Below, in pieces: positions 11,013-21,974 of a stretch of DNA of 64,000 nucleotides. Source of the DNA: Malania oleifera. Its lineage: Eukaryota; Streptophyta; Magnoliopsida; Santalales; Ximeniaceae. A program made the translations under genes and the position numbers. The notes under the pieces are model-generated. The model was not told the DNA's origin, did not search any database, and worked only from the letters and a program-made list of their open reading frames with translations. Each line of letters begins with the position of its first letter. Position 1 is the stretch's first letter. The stretch is from positions 69,545,823 through 69,609,822 of the forward strand of contig NC_080419.1 in assembly GCF_029873635.1 (NCBI RefSeq), written 5' to 3'.

Positions 11013-11744
11013 TCATCCTCCCATGAGGATGGGCTATTAGTCAAGGTTCTTAATTCTTCAGAAAGTACTCCTGCAGATTTTTTTTTGAGCTTTTTATCTA
11101 AGAAAATATGTCTTTTCTACTTCTATTTGGAAGGCCAATGTCTCCACTAAGCTTAAGATCTTTATTCATTTAGTTCTTCTAAATAGAGTTAACATTAACA
11201 ATCCGTTCCTAAATAGGAGGCCTTTTAAGGCTTTATCTCCTATTGTTTGTTCTTTATATTTTGAAAGTCTAGAATATGCTTCTCACCTGTTTCTTCCCCA
11301 TTCATTTTCTTGGAGGAACCTATAGCAAATTATCTAGGCTATTTGGATGGATAAAGTTCTATCTGAAATCATTGGACGATTTGTTAACAATTTCTATTAA
11401 AGGTATCGGAAGGAGTAGAGATGGTTCCGTGATAGGGACGTGTGGGTTTTTTTGCTTTGTTGTGTATTTGGTGGTTGGAGAGGAATGCTCGTATTTTCTC
11501 AGGGAATATGTCTTGCTCTATGCTCTGGGATAGGATTCACAATACAGCATCATTGTGGGATATGCAGCTCGTTGTTTTAAAGGGGTTTTTTTTTTTTTTA
11601 ATTCTTCAGCATGATTGGATGGCATCACTGTTTTGATGTTTTCTCCCTTTTTGTTTTGGTCTTCTTCTCATCTAAGGAGGATTTTTTACGATCCTTGCTG
11701 TATTTTCTCCTCTTCAATAGCATTTCTTCTTTTTTCTATAAAAA
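11013..11744 (+). pseudogene. L1-type LINE ORF2 C-terminus and 3' end, right part
   Basis: This continues the fragment at 7086-7368 across the hAT insertion. Readable pieces include NRRPFKALSPIVCSLYFE (about 11205-11260), GIGRSRDGSVIGTCGFF (about 11403-11455) and WWLERNARIFSG (about 11465-11500), with DRIHNTASLW near 11530. These belong to the end of L1 ORF2, including its zf-RVT region. A run of 13 T lies at about 11587-11599, and the reading ends near 11640. AT-rich sequence follows up to repeat copy C. The conserved C.LC.. pattern is damaged. Confidence 0.75.
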
Positions 11745-11972
11745 TAAATTTGGTATGCCATTTTAAAGCAGTTTTTCAAGAGTTTATTGAAAACAGGCCA
11801 TATCCAGGAAACAATGACTTATTATTACTGAGTTTTCAACATTGAAATCTACTAAACAGTCTCAAAATAGTCAACAGACCATTAATATTTCAATATTTAA
11901 TGATTGCATAATTCCTCTCAAATTAAAAGTGAATCAATTATATGGAGGGGCGGAGAGAGAGAGAGAGAGAGG
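11745..11972. repeat. Dispersed repeat, copy C
   Basis: It begins AAATTTGGTATGCC and contains TTTTCAACATTGAAATC and GTGAATCAATTATATGG followed by a GA tract. The landmarks follow the same order as in copies A and B. Copy C looks closer to A than to B at the left end. It follows directly on the L1 3' end, so copies B and C may once have been neighbours. Confidence 0.78.
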
Positions 11973-12090
11973 GAAGAGTATAATGTTTAGGTACATGCAA
12001 AAGTGACACAGCCATGGTTTAACATAAGTTATGGCATGATTCACACAGCCAATGTCAATGACCGGCATACTTCGGAGAATTAAGTAGAAT

Positions 12091-13386
12091 CATAGTAGTC
12101 AAAGGCACAAGGCACACCGAGGCGCAGAGAGTACTTGGCGCCGAGGCGCAAGCCGAAGGCGCATGCTTCACGAAGGTGAGGCACACTATTATTAAAATTG
12201 TGTACAATGCCTATTTGGTGGGTAATTGATGTAAAAACACATCAATAGTAATATTAGAATTTAAAATGCCAAAATATTCAATAGTAATTATGACAACCAA
12301 GTACCAAGTTCCAAGTGAAACAAACATAGTTCAACGTAAGTAATTTCGCATGCAAGATTTCAAACTTCAAATTAGAAATGAAATAAAATTGCCAGGCTGA
12401 AGGCCCAAAAGCATCTGCAATATCAAAAGAAAAGAGTACAATAAAACAGCATCTAAATTCAGTAAAAAATGTTATATATTAATATATTTCAGAAAAATAT
12501 ATAGTTTGTATACTGCATTTCCAAACAAATTACAAAATAGCAGCAAAATTCAGGAAAAAATGTTATATATCAATTATAAAGTATAAACTGCATTAAACTA
12601 CATAATTAATCACACATTATATAATATTAACTTAGAGGCTTAATGCAAGTTAATAATATAAGAAGCAGCCGGCAGGAGGCAGCAGAACTGAAAAAGAAAA
12701 AGAACTGAAGAAGAAGAACTGAAAAAGAAGCAGAAGCAGAACAAGAACTGAAGAAGAAGAAGAAGCAGAAGAACTGAAAAAGAAGAAGCAGAAGAACTGA
12801 AGAAGAAGAAGAAGAAGCAGAAGAACTGAAGAAGAAGAAGAAGAAGACGAATCAGAAGAACTGAAGAAGAAGAAGATTAAGACAATGACGATGACTTACT
12901 AGTTTGAAAATCGAAGCAGCCTAACGACTCACAAAGGCTCAAACCTCGATGACGAAGGGCTCCTGCTGGTTTGAAGACTCAAGACAAAGAGCTACTGCTG
13001 GTTCAAAGGGTCGAAGATGAAAGCCTCGTGCTGATTTGAACTTCGAAGGGTCGAAGACGAAGGGCTCCTGCTGGTTTCGTACTGCTTTGAAGGATCAATG
13101 GCCGAAGACAAACTTCTCCTGCTGGTTTCATGCTGCTTCAAAGGGTCGAAGACGAAGGGCTAGGGCTGGTGCAAGTCCAACTGTCAAAGGCTGGATTGCT
13201 GGAAGTGGGCTGGGGTTGGTTCTGGCTACATTTTATTTCTTAACAGCTTCAAAAATTTCAAGGTGCGACTCAATGCGCCTGGAGAATCAGTGCGCCTCTT
13301 GAAAGTCACCTCGCCTGAAGAAGGATGAGGCGCTAGCTTGATCGCTTCACTGCGCCTCATGCCTAGTCACACTTTTAACTACTATG
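12091..13386. mobile_element. Non-autonomous hAT-like element, 1296 bp, intact ends
   Basis: The left end CATAGTAGTCAAAGGC and the reverse complement of the right end CATAGTAGTTAAAAGTG form terminal inverted repeats. The eight bases AGTAGAAT occur exactly at 12083-12090 and 13387-13394. An 8-bp duplication points to the hAT superfamily. Both subterminal regions are rich in GGCGC/GAGGCGC words in opposite orientation. The interior has purine-rich repeats but no transposase, so it would depend on an enzyme supplied elsewhere. The hAT copy at 7369-11004 has different termini and is unlikely to be its direct parent. Confidence 0.88.
12700..13180 (+). repeat. Internal repeats of the hAT-like element
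   Basis: About 12700-12880 consists of GAAGAAGAA runs punctuated by GCAGAAGAACTGAA words. About 12940-13180 holds four or five diverged copies of a unit containing GACGAAGGGCTCCTGCTGGT, at roughly 55-80 base spacing. Neither has a convincing coding frame: the 88-codon frame at 13036-13302 simply translates the second array. Confidence 0.75.
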
Positions 13387-13394
13387 AGTAGAAT

Positions 13395-13660
13395 GTTCTG
13401 CTTTCATTTAGCAAAAGTCAATAGAGACGTCCAAGTTTTCTATTCAAGTTTCAGAAATTGGAAAAACCAATCTTCCAATATTAGCAAACGCTATTCCTTA
13501 GTTGATCTCAACTCCCACATATGAAAAGAAGGATGTGGGACTTATGTCATGTCATGTACTCACATCGTGCTCCTCCCACCCAACCCCCACCCCTCTGTGT
13601 TCTTTCTCTCTAGCTCTCTGCAAGATGTCCATGTAAAATCTAATTTTTGCTGAATAAGCG
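13395..13660. other. Non-coding, no gene seen
   Basis: This is a unique-looking segment between the hAT-like element and an L1 fragment. It contains a pyrimidine-rich block near 13565-13620 but no exon that I can support. Confidence 0.5.
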
Positions 13661-14725
13661 TACACCAAAAACCATATTGATAAGCATCATAAGAAAAGGC
13701 GGCATCATATATCTTGGTGTTTTATCAAATTTTAAAACTCCTTGCCATATACCATCCATTGATAAATATGCAAGCAGATTGAAAAAGGTTGGGATGTTTT
13801 TCCCCTCTTATTGATTTTTCAAGTAGGGGATGACTTATTCTTTTGGCATGATATTTGGCGTGGCCAATGACCCCTCAATGCAAAATTATCTTCCATTTTC
13901 AATTTTTCTTGCGCTAAGGATGCACCTACCAATAATCATCTTCAAGTTGCATCCCCTCAGTTAGAAACATCTTGCGAAATTGACCATCTTATGGACTTTT
14001 TATGGCAGCTTGTACACATTTCATCATTAGAACGCTAATGATGAGCCATAGTGCATCCCAGATAAAAAATGGTAGATTTACAGCCAAATCCTTTTACAAG
14101 AACCTCACTCAATCAGAAGCAACCAGCAACAACTTCCCTTGAAAACCCACTGGAAAATAGCAGCCTCCACAAAGGTTGCTTTCTTTGCGGGGTAGGCAAA
14201 GAAAGATTCTAACACTTGGGAATATTCAAACCCTAGATAACTTGCAGAAAAGGGGGCTGATAAGTGCTTTTGATGCTTGGATAATGCTAAATCTGTTGAC
14301 CACATCGTGCACTGCTCCTGGACCAAGAACTCTTGGAACTTGGCCACTTCTTTGATCAGGCAGCAGTAATTGCCCAGATCAGTGGGAGAGAAGCGATATG
14401 GGCCTGGAAAGCTATCCATCCAGCAAGGAAAGGAGGAAAAATTGTCCCTCACTCCACTAGTAATCTTTGGTTTGTGTGGAAGGAAAGAATTATGAGAGCT
14501 TCGGAAGGATTGGACATACCCTTACAAATTAATAAAGAGTTAAAGACCATTGGATTGCTAAAATAATGAGCTAGCATAGTGGGTTGGTTTTGAATGATTC
14601 TTTTGCAATTCCTGACAATGACACCCTGCAAAGTGAGTGATGTTTTTGTTTTTGTTTGTGCTTGAGTGGCATCCCCTTGATGCCCTTTAATAAGTTTTTC
14701 TTTACTGATCAATTAAAAAAAAAAA
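13660..14725 (+). pseudogene. L1-type LINE ORF2 C-terminal half and 3' tail
   Basis: Readable pieces on the plus strand are VGDDLFFWHDIWRGQ (about 13828-13870), GRFTAKSFYKNLTQSEA (about 14070-14120) and FPWKPTGKIAASTKVAFFAG (about 14135-14190). Then come DKCF and SVDHIVHCSW (about 14260-14325). These are the parts of L1 ORF2 that follow the reverse transcriptase, ending in the zf-RVT region with its C..C..H..C pattern. The 3' UTR ends GGCATCCCCTTGATGCCC, AATAAG and a run of A at about 14715-14725. Several stops make it dead. It belongs to a different L1 subfamily from the copy at 7086-11744. Confidence 0.82.
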
Positions 14726-15238
14726 GTAATAGCAAGAGTGAATCAGTGATGCTTGGCAAAGATATGACACAGTAGGAAGAGCAGGGACCCTCCAATTGAG
14801 ATGTGCACACCACAAATCCAACTGAACTGCCCAGGTTTAACATATCACAATGTATGTGCGTAAAGCAGGAAGTTACAACCATCCCATGATATGTATACAT
14901 GGTTTGCTTTTTTCCTTTTCTTTTCCTTATGGTTTAAGTTTTATGCAATCGAATCAAACCTCAGTAAACACAATCTTCACTTACAGAACTCGTCAAAAAC
15001 TGGGGGAAACAAAACAATTTTTACCACTTTGATGGGTAAAGAGGTATTTAGCATTTTTTTCATGGAAATATTAATTAAAATTGAAAATGAAAATTTAAAC
15101 ATTTTTCTCAAAGCAAATGCACCTACATTTCCTGTATGATAAACAAATGACTATAGATCAAATTCCGATAATTAAGAAAACCTAACTACATTGCCAAACG
15201 AAACTGCAGCAGATAGAAACTTTTGGGTGAGCTCAAAC
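14726..15238. other. Non-coding, probable intron or flank of the PHAX-like gene
   Basis: This lies downstream (minus-strand sense) of the donor site that ends the coding exon at 15239. No second exon of that gene is readable here or in the transposon-filled 15 kb to the left. The open frame into 15172 is intronic read-through. Confidence 0.5.
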
Positions 15239-15498
15239 CTGTTTATGTCTGTAACATTTGGCATTGAGCCACTCTTCTTTTTCTTATTCCTCCTCTTATT
15301 TTCCCTACGCCTGCGACTTCTGCCACAAGGCTCTTGGTTTACCACTTTAATGTCTCCACAGCTGTTTTGTCCTAATCCAGGTTGAGAATTCAGCTCTACA
15401 CATTCTCCTTCTTCAACATCAATCATCTCAATATCCTCAACATTTTCCAAGTTGTCCTCTTCATAGATAACATCTAATATGCTTTCTCCTCCCTCCAT
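15239..15498 (-). CDS. PHAX RNA-binding-domain protein, N-terminal coding exon (partial gene)
   Basis: The exon begins with ATG at 15498 (MEGGESILDVIYEED...). It is strongly acidic for about 40 residues, then has a basic block RRRRENKRRNKKKKSG that looks like a nuclear localisation signal, and ends NVTDINR at a donor site AG|GTTTGAG (exon end 15239). From memory this matches the start of plant proteins with a PHAX RNA-binding domain. The domain itself follows the VTDINRF segment and would be on the next exon. PHAX in animals is the phosphorylated adaptor that links capped snRNA to the CRM1 exporter; the plant role is inferred. The intron would interrupt the Arg codon in phase 2. An acceptor TTTGCAG lies 13 bases before the ATG, so the 5'UTR is split. 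The remaining exons are not visible; they may lie left of the window, or the locus may be broken. Confidence 0.6.
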
Positions 15499-16340
15499 GA
15501 AACCACCTACACTGCAAACAACTTAAGGCATAAATATTTAGCAACAAAGTAGCTTGGGAAAACTCAAATTCATAACTCAAAAACTACCATGGGAAATGAA
15601 AAGTGATCACAAAAACGCCAGATTTAGATGTTTTGCAAAAATTGAATTAACCCCGTTTATTTTCAGCAGATAATGGCCATTATAGGAACTAGCAAACATC
15701 ATTAAAAAGATAGTAAAAAACACAGTTACTTTGAAAATCCTAAAACATATTCTTTACTTGGAAAGTCCTAAAACATATTCTTCGCCCGATCATGCTAATT
15801 TCCTTAATGAAACCATTGCGTTTGCCTCAAATGCTATTTCAAAGAGGGAAAAGCCCTTCCATTGTCATGGGATGATAAACATGGTCTAAATTTACTAGAA
15901 GAGTTGTAAACAAACTAAACACAGTGCATGCAGAAACGAGTTACAGTAATGAAACAGAGGTTGAACACAGAAATATATAGCAATAGCAGAAGGGAACACA
16001 CACACACACACACACACAAAATATCAATATGATGGACACATAGATCAATATGATGCAGGACAGCGAGTGGAGAGAAGAGAGAGAAAAACAAATGAGAATA
16101 GATAGGGAAAATAAGAGAAAATGCACGCGCATCCGCACCCACACACACACACAGAGCTGAGCAATCTGTTCAGAAGAAAACGAAGAATAAACAGAAGAAT
16201 AGGGGTTTGCGTCGGCCGACCGACCTGATTACGTGTGAGGAAGAGGGAGAGGGTGGTAGGGTATTGCTGTGTGCCGCTTCCGCTCACGAGAGAGAGGAGA
16301 CTGAAGTGCTGCCTCGCATTGTCGCTGGATTAAATTAAAA
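15499..16340 (-). promoter_or_regulatory. 5'UTR exon, first intron and promoter side of the PHAX-like gene
   Basis: In minus-strand sense, a GC-richer leader (about 16340-16225) ends at AATCAG|GTCGGT, a good donor. The matching acceptor TTTGCAG is at 15512-15518, giving a 713-bp intron with CA tracts at about 15996-16018 and 16139-16155. The leader contains CT-rich stretches usual in plant 5'UTRs. The exact transcription start cannot be fixed from sequence. Confidence 0.45.
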
Positions 16341-17776
16341 CCCAGTGTCGCTCACTCTCTTTTTTATTTTCAATTCAGAGATCTCAGTATTCAATTTTTT
16401 TTATTTAAATAAATCAATTTAAAGCAAAATACCGAAATATAATCTTCTATTTTTTCAAAAAAAAACAACATTTATGGGAATCTATGTAATTAAACTACAA
16501 AAAAAAATTGAGTAGTCTTATATAATTGTTTATAATAAGTGCTATTTGACTGTCTTAGAAAAAAGTTTTGATAATAAATATGGAAGAACTAAGGGGTGTT
16601 TGGGAACTTTTATATACATGTATATTATTTTATAAATATATTGTTATATTTCAACATAGAATTAAAATATTATATGAGTAATATGATTATTAAATTATGC
16701 TAATAATAATATTTAAATCAATTTTCAAAATTAATATTTTAAATATTTTTTTTATTTTCTTATGCATTTATTGATTTTTAATGAGTTTTTTGAATTTTCT
16801 ATTTTTTGTTGAAATCTTTTGTTATATTTTTGTTATTTAATATTTTCTTGATTTTTTTTAAATTAGTAGGCATAATAATAATAATATCATGAAAAATGTG
16901 ATAAGTGTTCACATTTACAATTAATAGAACTTTGTATATGCAGTAATGAGCCAACAACTACAACTTTCCATATATGGTGCATATGCTCATTACCTCATCT
17001 TCTCGAAGCATCGACATGTCCATCTTTTGGGTTTTTCCTAAACTTGTCATTAGCATATCTGAAAACTAAGTAGTACTGTTTGGATTAGGATAGTCGGGGT
17101 CTAATGCCACCAAATCAAACTTATAATTCAAGTTGTTCTTCCTTGTTGGTCTAAGCATAAGGGTTTACCCCTAACATGGGCACAAGACTCACAAACTTGA
17201 TCCTTTGAGATAGTAACACTACCTATGCCCTCTAATTTGGTGAATAAATTTTTTTTAAAAAAAATAAGGCAATCACCGTATTGTTTTGGTTCATGAAATA
17301 TAATGGATAGGGAAAAAAAGAATGAAATAAAAATTTAAATATAAACATAATAAAATCAAGAAAAAATTTTGATTTTATTTCTCCTAATTTAATTTCCATT
17401 CTCATTTCTGCGTACCAAACGTGGAGTTAGAGTTTTAAGTCTTATAAAAGAAATAGTATAGCCTCTCAAAATTGACCAAACCCTTCATCAATCACTGCAG
17501 TAATGACCAAACAATGATTAGGTTTTCTGTGCTTTAGTAATTATGCTCGTTGCTTTTTTAAGCACATCACCATAAATATTCTCAAGCACGTTTGAAAAAT
17601 TCATTCTCAAACACGATCTATTAGAATATAACCTAAGTCATGAAGTACTAAAATAATGTTCAATCTTATATCATCCTCTTAGACTTAAATAAAATCTTGA
17701 TTCAAACATTGGGGGGGGGGGGTTTGGAAGAGATAAAAACCAATTTCATAGGAAGTAAGCTTCCATAAATGCATAA
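16341..17776. other. AT-rich intergenic spacer, no gene seen
   Basis: This is the presumed upstream flank of the PHAX-like gene. It contains very AT-rich DNA (16360-16880), unique-looking sequence (16900-17230), a palindromic MITE-like unit (17278-17421) and a run of 12 G at 17711-17722. G1's left LTR starts at 17777. Confidence 0.6.
17278..17421. mobile_element. Small inverted-repeat (MITE-like) unit
   Basis: The left arm TTGTTTTGGTTCATGAAAT...AATGGATAGG and the reverse complement of the right arm CGTTTGGTACGCAGAAAT...AATGGAAAT are clearly alike over about 55 bases. The centre is AT-rich. Total length and arm style fit a miniature inverted-repeat transposon. No clean target duplication is visible, so the boundaries are approximate. 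Confidence 0.45.
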
Positions 17777-19431
17777 TGTAAGGACCCGACTCGAGAAAAT
17801 TGGATTAAACAAATAAGAAAAAAGGGAAGGAATTTGAAAAGGTGAAAACAGCAGGGTTCGTCGACGAGGCTCCTCCTCTCGTCGATGAAGTTTCTTTTTT
17901 GACTCATCAGGGAGGTTCAAAGGATCATCGACAAGAGTATACCGAGAGATTTCTAGAATTTTGGAATCTCAGGCTTGTCAAAGAGGCCAACTACGTTGTC
18001 ACTGAATGCCCTTCTTCTTCTCGTCGACGAATTCTCGTCGACGAGCGCTCCACTTCGTCGACGAGTCTGGCCGAGTCAACTAAATTATAAATATCTATTT
18101 CTTTGCTTCATGGTTAAGAAACATAAAAGCTCTCCCTCTCTCTCTAGAATCGGCGAACTCTCTTTCTCTCTCTTCCATCCTCCGTTGTTCGTCACCCGAA
18201 TCCACAATCCAACGTTACTACGTGGATCAAGGGGAAAACCTTTACGATCATAGCGGATCGGATCTTCATTTTGAGGATTTCCAAGTTTTATCCTAAAATC
18301 GAGGTAAGGGTATAAGTTTGTTTTTGGTTCGATAGATCTATAATAAATAGAATTGTATTAAAGTATTGTTCTTCGGTTTATAGGTTTTGAGAACTCGGTT
18401 CGCTATTTTGGGAGTCAAATAATTCGTGTTTCGGAGTTCGGGGAAAGGTAAGGGGATTTGTTTACATTAGTATTTTTAGAAAGCTAAACCGCTAAAAAGT
18501 TAGCTTATGTTTGTATGCATGTATTGATTGCTTATTTACGAAGTTTCACCAGGTAAAAATGCTGATTTTATGATTTTACGGTTTTGGTAAAAATGAAGGT
18601 TTTGGCGTATGATCTCCAAACTTTTCAAAACTTCGTTATTTGCATTAATCTTAACGTAGGAGACGCTTGAACCTCTTGTTTTCCATTTAAATGTTATTTT
18701 TCGAGTTATATATAGAGGATTTTTGACCAAACGAGTGTGACATATGATATGAAATGGAATATATTGAATGTTATACACGTATATGAACTATGGGAACTGG
18801 AGTTCCATTTTGCTATCTGAAAATGTGGAAAATAGGTGTCAGTTATATACCGAACTTTATATGTGAAAGGGGTTAAACCGAGAGGGTGTGTGCCGGTTTA
18901 TACCACAGTATGAATGAATGAGTTTATGAAAATACTGTAACTGTACAGGAAATTTGTGAATTAAAAACAAGTTAATTTGTTTTATTGTAAATTGTATATA
19001 TGATATTGGGGTCGCAGCTTGTTACTATGAGAGCCTTAAAAAGCCCAACATTATATGAAGCCTTAAAAATCTTAAGCGTGATTTCGTTGCTATATTCTAG
19101 ATACAGTGCAACCACACTTCTGATTTTTAGTGTGGGTATTGAGATTGTTGGCTGGGTTGGAGTGTGCCACTGGTGGATTAATGGACCAAGTGGATTCGAT
19201 CAGACTATAGTAAATCGCACAACCCGCGCCACGGGGTTGTGTTGGCATAGTTATTGTTGTTTCAAAGCTGAACGGTGTTCTAAATATGCATATACATGAT
19301 TTAAAAACTAAAATAAGTAAAGTCATAGGTTTGAGTATCGGGCAAAGGGATTGTACAGTGTATGGGCATGTACGCTACCCTAACCTCAGGAACTCTCGTT
19401 TGTAACGATGCTGAATTATCTATTACATGAA

Positions 19432-19462
<31 letters not shown>

Positions 19463-19945
19463 CTATATTTCAATATTGAGAATATGCTTTATATGTAACT
19501 GTTTTCAACTGAAATAAACACATATTGTTACACACTGATGTAATATCTTCCACCTTACTGAGAAGTATGTCACCCCAACATACAACCTTTGTTTCAGGTC
19601 CTACAAGACGTCGGTCCTAGTTGCTAAAGGGACTTGGAGTGTCATATTGTGTATAAATTACATAAGTGTTTTGTATATGTAATAGACTTAGTTCAGAATG
19701 TCTTTTTGGGGATTGTAAGAATGGGTTATGTTTTAAGCACGATTGTATGTATGTGAGAATACAGCTAGAAACTCTAGTATGTCTTCTGGATTTCCATATG
19801 GATGTTTATGTTTTCTGCTGCGCATGAGATTACAAATCAGTATTAAACACCCGTATGTTTCTATTCAGGTTGGGTTGTATATGTATGTTTATCAGAGACA
19901 AGTGTAGTAGCACTTCGGGGCCTTATAAAGGGTCGAGGCATTACA
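17777..19945 (+). repeat. G1 5' LTR (2169 bp)
   Basis: It begins TGTAAGGACCCGAC and ends GGTCGAGGCATTACA, immediately followed by the primer site. U3 contains an array of CGTCGACG palindromes (17855-18070) and a TATA box TATAAATA at 18086-18093. The downstream part has CTTACTGAGAAGTATGTCACCCC, a block shared with the other gypsy LTRs here, and a TA microsatellite at about 19431-19459. It is alignable to the partial 3' LTR at 37014-38699 throughout, but with many differences, so the insertion is old. Confidence 0.93.
17855..18093 (+). promoter_or_regulatory. G1 U3 palindrome array and TATA box
   Basis: Exact CGTCGACG palindromes start at 17859, 18022, 18036 and 18056, each inside a longer TCGTCGACGAG context, with decayed versions between them (TCGTCGATGAAG, CATCGACAAGAG). 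TATAAATA follows at 18086. The position just upstream of the TATA box suggests enhancer-like binding sites; binding itself is inference. In the G1 3' LTR most copies have lost a CpG. Confidence 0.7.
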
Positions 19946-19946
19946 G

Positions 19947-20350
19947 TTGGTATCAGAGCCTTAGCCATCCAGAGGTGTGATGTGAATTACACTGCCTAGT
20001 TATGGAAATGCTCAGAGTTTAGGTTGCTAGGTTTTGTAGACTATAATATACCAGAGTTTAGGATTAAAATAAGATCTTAAGTTTAACTCTGTATACCTGG
20101 AGACGGAAATCCATTGACAAACTTCTGTGTTTTTATAGATTAATCGAAAAGTTCAGAAAATCACGGCAATCCATTGACGGTTTTGTTTCCGAGTGGAGGG
20201 GCAGAACTTGAGTTAGAATGAGAATGTTAAATCATTAAAGTATGCCAATATTAGGAATGTGGATTTGGGAATTGAGTCAATAATATTGTAGTATTAGCTG
20301 ATACTTAGGTTATTAAGCTTCTAATTGATTTTCTTAATTGCTTCTTTAGG
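19947..20350 (+). other. G1 primer-binding site and leader
   Basis: TTGGTATCAGAGCC (19947-19960) is complementary to the 3' end of initiator methionine tRNA, the usual primer for plant gypsy and copia reverse transcription. About 390 bases of untranslated leader follow before the gag start codon. Confidence 0.9.
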
Positions 20351-21275
20351 ATGGAGTCTAGGGATAATACTGCCAACGTGGGAGGCAGTAGTAGCGAGGG
20401 AGCCGGCCATGAGGCTGGCAGTGACTCCACAAGTCTACTTCGGGATTTCACACAACAGCTTATAGCTGAGGTGGTGCGAATGAATAAGGGGCAAGACCGT
20501 CCCACAACTGAGATAAGATGCTCCATTGACCAGTTCACTAGACTGAAGCCTTCTATTTTCATAGGAAGTGCAGATCCGATTCGAGTTGAGAATTGGATCC
20601 AAGAGATAGAGAAGATCCTGGATATTCTGAACTACACAAAGAAGTAGAAAGTAATCTTTGCAATATTAAAGTTGTCAAGGGAGGCAGAGAGATGGTGGGT
20701 GTCGGTAAAGATGATGGAGGAGCACCGACCGATACCAGTAGCGATGACGTGGACTCGGTACTTTCTGGACACGGTCAAAAACGCGAAGATGAAGGAATTT
20801 ATAAGTCTAACGCAGGGGTAGCTGACAGTTTAACAGTATGCCACCAGATTCCAGGAGCTATCCCGATTTGCTCCATTTACGATACCAGATGAGGCAATGA
20901 AGGCCTAAAAGTTTCATAGGGGCCTGAAAGTTTTAGAAGGGTCTGAAGAAGGAGATCTGGAGGTAGATAGCGATCTTGCAGTTACAGTACTTTACTACTC
21001 TGGTAGACAAAGCCACTGTAGCAGATGAGAGTCTACTGGAAAATGCAGAGGCCCACGTTCCTAAGAAAAGGCCAGCACCTCCCAGTTCCTCTTCTAGTGC
21101 AAGGCAAGGCAACTGGAAGAAGAACAATAGTGGTACATATTAGAGCACCACATCCACTCCTGTTTATCCTACACGTGGTAAGAGGCACTCTTGGCAGTGT
21201 TGGAGGACTACAAGGGCTTGCTTTCGATGTGGTAAGACGGGACATCAGATAAGAGATTGTCACATGTAGGAGAAT
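20351..21275 (+). pseudogene. G1 gag (retrotrans_gag and zinc knuckle), broken
   Basis: The first frame (20351-20647) contains FTRLKPSIFIGSADPIRVEN and WIQEIEKILDIL, the start of the gypsy capsid fold. The reading continues in the same frame past TAG at 20645 (EAERWWVSVK, TWTRYFLDTV), TAG at 20819 and TAA at 20906. After at least one frameshift the CCHC knuckle CFRCGKTGHQIRDC is intact at about 21219-21260. Gag forms the virus-like particle and packages element RNA. TAG at 20645 falls where the family normally has Gln, and G2 has a stop at the same place (48248-48250). Confidence 0.88.
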
Positions 21276-21356
21276 AGCGGAGCCCCACAACAACCATACA
21301 GAGGAGGTATGCAGGTGCAACGTGGTGGTTAATAGGAGGGTACAGACCAGGCAAGG

Positions 21357-21974
21357 GTGTATTCCCTAACTCCATCAGAGAATGTTGGTGATGTAATCAC
21401 AGGTTCCATTTACATGCTTTCCTATGAAGTTGTTATATTATTCGATTTAAGGGCAACGCATTCCTTTATCTCCTGGGGATTCGTTAAACTATGTGGATTA
21501 GAGGTTCGACAGCTAGATCATGAACTGGTAGTGGCTACGCCATCTGGGTCGGTAGTCGTATGTAGTAAAATAGTTAGTGATTTTTCAGTAGAAATTCATG
21601 AGAGGGTACTACCAGTCAGCCTGATTGTATTTGACATGCATGACTTCGATATCATCCTAGGGATGGACTAATTATCTACTAGTTATGCCAGTATCGATTG
21701 CCATAAGAGAGAGGTGGTGTTTAGACCACTAGGGGAGCATGAATTCAAGTTCTTAGGGTTGTGTGTGTGTTCAGCACCACAGATCCTTTAAGCTATGCAA
21801 GTTAGGAGGTTACTCCTGGAGGGATGCCAAGGGTACTTGGCATTTGTGAAAGACACATCGGAAGAAGAATGTAAACTAGAGGGGATTCCTGTAGTGTGCG
21901 AGTTCCTTGACGTGTTTCCAGAGGACTTGTTGGGATTACCTCCAAATCGAGAGGTGGAGTTTGTTATAGAGTTA
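21357..21974 (+). pseudogene. G1 aspartic protease and pre-RT linker
   Basis: The 104-codon frame from 21357 is an RVP_2-type protease ending DFDIILGMD. Its active-site triad, normally Asp-Ser-Gly in LFDSGATHSFIS, reads Asp-Leu-Arg (LFDLRATHSFIS, about residues 28-39), so it should be catalytically dead. After a stop, the linker (21795-21974) carries EFLDVFPEDLLGLPPNREVEF. The reading stops at 21974, where an inverted LTR is inserted, and resumes after 31863. Confidence 0.88.
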
